DNA of 64,000 nucleotides from Brachyspira hampsonii 30446 (GTDB lineage Bacteria; Spirochaetota; Brachyspiria; Brachyspirales; Brachyspiraceae): NCBI RefSeq assembly GCF_000316195.1, contig NZ_JH994111.1, positions 566,571 to 630,570 of the forward strand, read 5' to 3'. Shown piece by piece: positions 62,386 to 64,000 of this stretch (position 1 is its first letter; each line of letters starts with the position of its first letter). The notes under the pieces were generated by a model. It saw only the letters and a program-made list of their open reading frames with translations, ran no database searches and was not told where the DNA came from. The position numbers and the translations under genes were made by a program.

Positions 62386-63159
62386 TTATTTTATATTTTT
62401 TTCTATCTTCATAAATACTGTCTGACTTGATAATCTCAAAGATGATTCATAATCAGCTATCACAGTAACATCACTATGCTTTTGTAATTTACTTAAAGGC
62501 GAAGAGTTGCTTATTCCATATTCTAAACAATCTCTTAAAGAGCAGGAATTATTTATTCCAGATGATGTTAATAACACAGTATCAACCATATCTATAAAGC
62601 CCATACCCATACTAAATACCGTTGTAGGTACTTTGCTTTCATCTTCAAATTTATATTTAATCTCGCTTATAGAGTGTTCGCTTAAAGTTTTTATTCTAAA
62701 GAGTGATGATAATGATGACATTCTTTCATTTCCTGCCGAAGTGGAATCAGCGGTGAGTGAATACCATATAACATCAAATCTTCCTATTTTTTTTATAATT
62801 TCAAGCTGTTTATCCATTTGAGATTCATCGCCGTTTCCGTCAAATAAAAATACATTTTCTTCAGGTATATCTATTTTGGAAAGCAGATTTTCTTTTAAAA
62901 AGTATGCTTTGCTGTTTTTATCTGTAGGAGAGAGTCCTATATATTCAGACTGCTGAAATATAAATATATTTTTGAAATTAATTTTATAGTTATTAATATT
63001 TTCTATTATTTCTCTATAAATATCTTTAGTATCATCTTGACTAGAAACTGAAATATAAAGTTTTTCTTTTTTTTCCTGCTTTTTCTCTAAGAAATTGAGA
63101 ATATGTTTTGCTGTGAATACAGTATAATCTTGATATGAATCAGCTATATATATATTCAT
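62386..63159 (-). CDS. Catalytically degenerate NagB-like protein
   Basis: A 257-residue NagB homologue (glucosamine-6-phosphate deaminase fold). QSEYIGLSPTDKNSKAYFLK and SSLFRIKTLSEHSISEIK align well with E. coli NagB. However, the MDEYVG Asp is Ser71, and DGHIAFNEP reads DSTSAGNER, so the catalytic His is Thr140; Asp138 and Glu145 remain. It also lacks the usual N-terminal GxxTGSTP phosphate loop. It is therefore unlikely to be an active deaminase. It shares operon and fold with the NagB-like domain of the next gene, and the two may form a heteromer. The alternative is a divergent sugar-phosphate enzyme or sensor. Confidence 0.75.
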   Translation of the reverse strand: MNIYIADSYQDYTVFTAKHILNFLEKKQEKKEKLYISVSSQDDTKDIYREIIENINNYKINFKNIFIFQQSEYIGLSPTDKNSKAYFLKENLLSKIDIPEENVFLFDGNGDESQMDKQLEIIKKIGRFDVIWYSLTADSTSAGNERMSSLSSLFRIKTLSEHSISEIKYKFEDESKVPTTVFSMGMGFIDMVDTVLLTSSGINNSCSLRDCLEYGISNSSPLSKLQKHSDVTVIADYESSLRLSSQTVFMKIEKNIK

Positions 63160-63176
63160 TAATAAGTCCTTTATAA

Positions 63177-64000
63177 TTAATCGGAGCTTATTATAACATT
63201 TTCCCTATTTTCTGTATATAGTATATTGTTTATTTTATTTGTATTATCCGAATTGTTTATATAATCTTCTATGTTTATATAGTATTCTTTATTTCCTGCT
63301 TTGAAATTTAAATTTGTACTTGTGAAATTTCCTAAGGTGATATTAGGATTTATAATATTTCTTCTCATAGCCTGAGGTACATTATTTTTAGGCATTGTAC
63401 TTATAATTATCCAAGGTTCAAATTTCTTTACATTCTCTCTTGTTGAAACTTCTGCAGTATATAATTTACTCTGGCCTATATTCGTTTGTATAATATTATA
63501 TTCTAATTCATTTGAAGATAGTATTTGTATATATGTATAAGAGTATGCCCCTTCTATAACAAATTTATTTGCTTCATTATCAAAAGTTATAGGAAGTTTT
63601 GAATTGGCATTCCATTTATATTTATATCCGTAAACATGATATTGTTTTGTTATATCAGGCAATGCTTCAATATCTTCTTTTATTATTAAAATATTAGGTT
63701 TTAGATAGTAGAATCTTCTGTCATAGTTTTTAAGATTTACAGAATATGTATATCTTTGATTTGCTTTTGCATAGGCATAGAACATTTTATAATAATTAGT
63801 TGTATTTTTTATATAAGAATAGCTTCCCATATTTTCTTCTATCTTATTTCCGTCTATTGATATTCCATTATGAAAATCAGCATCTTTGAAAAGTGTATAA
63901 TTATTAGAATCAAAGTTGTAACCTAATTCATCTATTATAGAATCTCCGTAATTATAATATACAAAACTCATTCTGTCATTATGATTAAGTCCTAAAGAAT
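63177..64000 (-). CDS. Heparinase II/III-like polysaccharide lyase, C-terminal part (gene continues past the window)
   Basis: About 273 residues are visible and the frame stays open to the window edge. LGLNHNDRMSFVYYNYGDS fits the heparinase II/III motif G.NHND..SF, followed by IIDELGYNF and a beta-rich domain (RRFYYLKPNILIIKEDIEAL). The ATG at 63971 is internal because the homology begins upstream of it. Such lyases cleave uronic-acid polysaccharides such as glycosaminoglycans. The gene lies 17 bp from the NagB-like gene on the same strand, consistent with breakdown of host or mucin glycans to amino sugars. Confidence 0.75.
   Translation of the reverse strand, partial: SLGLNHNDRMSFVYYNYGDSIIDELGYNFDSNNYTLFKDADFHNGISIDGNKIEENMGSYSYIKNTTNYYKMFYAYAKANQRYTYSVNLKNYDRRFYYLKPNILIIKEDIEALPDITKQYHVYGYKYKWNANSKLPITFDNEANKFVIEGAYSYTYIQILSSNELEYNIIQTNIGQSKLYTAEVSTRENVKKFEPWIIISTMPKNNVPQAMRRNIINPNITLGNFTSTNLNFKAGNKEYYINIEDYINNSDNTNKINNILYTENRENVIISSD

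Noticed and set aside
63177-63971. ATG at 63971 as the start of the last gene
   Set aside because: The conserved G.NHND segment of heparinase II/III enzymes is encoded upstream of it in the same open frame, so the gene continues past the window.

Overview
The window is AT-rich, densely coded chromosomal DNA from a spirochaete, most probably Brachyspira. The grounds are the very A/T-biased codon use, many lipoproteins with spirochaete-style lipoboxes, scattered periplasmic-flagellum genes (FlgJ-type rod protein, FliS, FliO, a FlgT-like lipoprotein, a chemoreceptor, two YjfB-like proteins), and a Bat operon. The species cannot be fixed from sequence alone. Most genes are housekeeping; accessory material is concentrated at 8.9-10.9 kb and 55.7-60.4 kb.

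Layout. 1-8.9 kb (+): 3' end of murJ, a chemoreceptor with an extra C-terminal domain, a rod protein, a DUF2752 membrane protein, a short TonB-dependent receptor and polA. 8.9-19.5 kb (-): a two-gene AAA ATPase / PD-(D/E)XK nuclease unit with its own promoter, cell-wall amidase, topA, dprA, a TPR lipoprotein and an AddA-like helicase-nuclease. 19.6-23.7 kb (+): AI-2E-type permease, GT9 glycosyltransferase, FlgT-like lipoprotein, queH. 23.7-27.7 kb: XRE regulator and two YjfB-like proteins (-), then a sulfur module (+) made of a CoA-disulfide-reductase/rhodanese fusion and a rhodanese/CsoR-type repressor fusion. 27.7-30.9 kb (-): pyrK, pyrD and a pyrF-pyrE fusion, behind a leader with a terminator-like hairpin. 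31.1-44.5 kb: CAP lipoprotein, Fe-S protein, Bat genes, mnmA, two thioredoxin lipoproteins, a GT2 enzyme, a DUF362 Fe-S protein and a 5'-nucleotidase lipoprotein. 44.9-53.4 kb (-): an 8-oxoguanine deaminase homologue under a guanine-class riboswitch, a membrane protein, a lipoprotein, PTS Enzyme I, mtnN and an aldo/keto reductase. 53.5-55.6 kb: fliS with a CBM48-like lipoprotein, fliO and tRNA-Ser(GCU). 55.8-60.4 kb: a single-chain restriction-modification enzyme, two small ORFs, a remnant of a second copy of the enzyme's 3' end, and repeats. 60.4-64 kb (-): a NagB-like/NagA fusion, a second NagB-like protein and a truncated heparinase II/III-like gene.

How the parts fit together. The pyr genes give the last steps to UMP. 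The Bat genes, thioredoxins and sulfur module point to envelope protein quality control and thiol/persulfide handling. Four flagellar or flagellum-associated genes (chemoreceptor, rod protein, fliS, one YjfB gene) share a TCCGATA(A/T) box that looks like a sigma-28 -10 element. The last three genes look like catabolism of amino sugars and polysaccharide.

Most interesting items: (1) the ATPase/nuclease pair squeezed between polA and the amidase gene, a plausible uncharacterised anti-phage system; (2) two adjacent NagB homologues that have lost catalytic residues, one fused to an intact NagA; (3) a guanine-class riboswitch in front of an 8-oxoguanine deaminase homologue; (4) a rhodanese fused to a CsoR/CstR-type repressor; (5) a duplicated 3' end of the restriction-modification gene bracketing two small ORFs; (6) a dispersed terminal-inverted-repeat element and a 430-bp nested palindrome.
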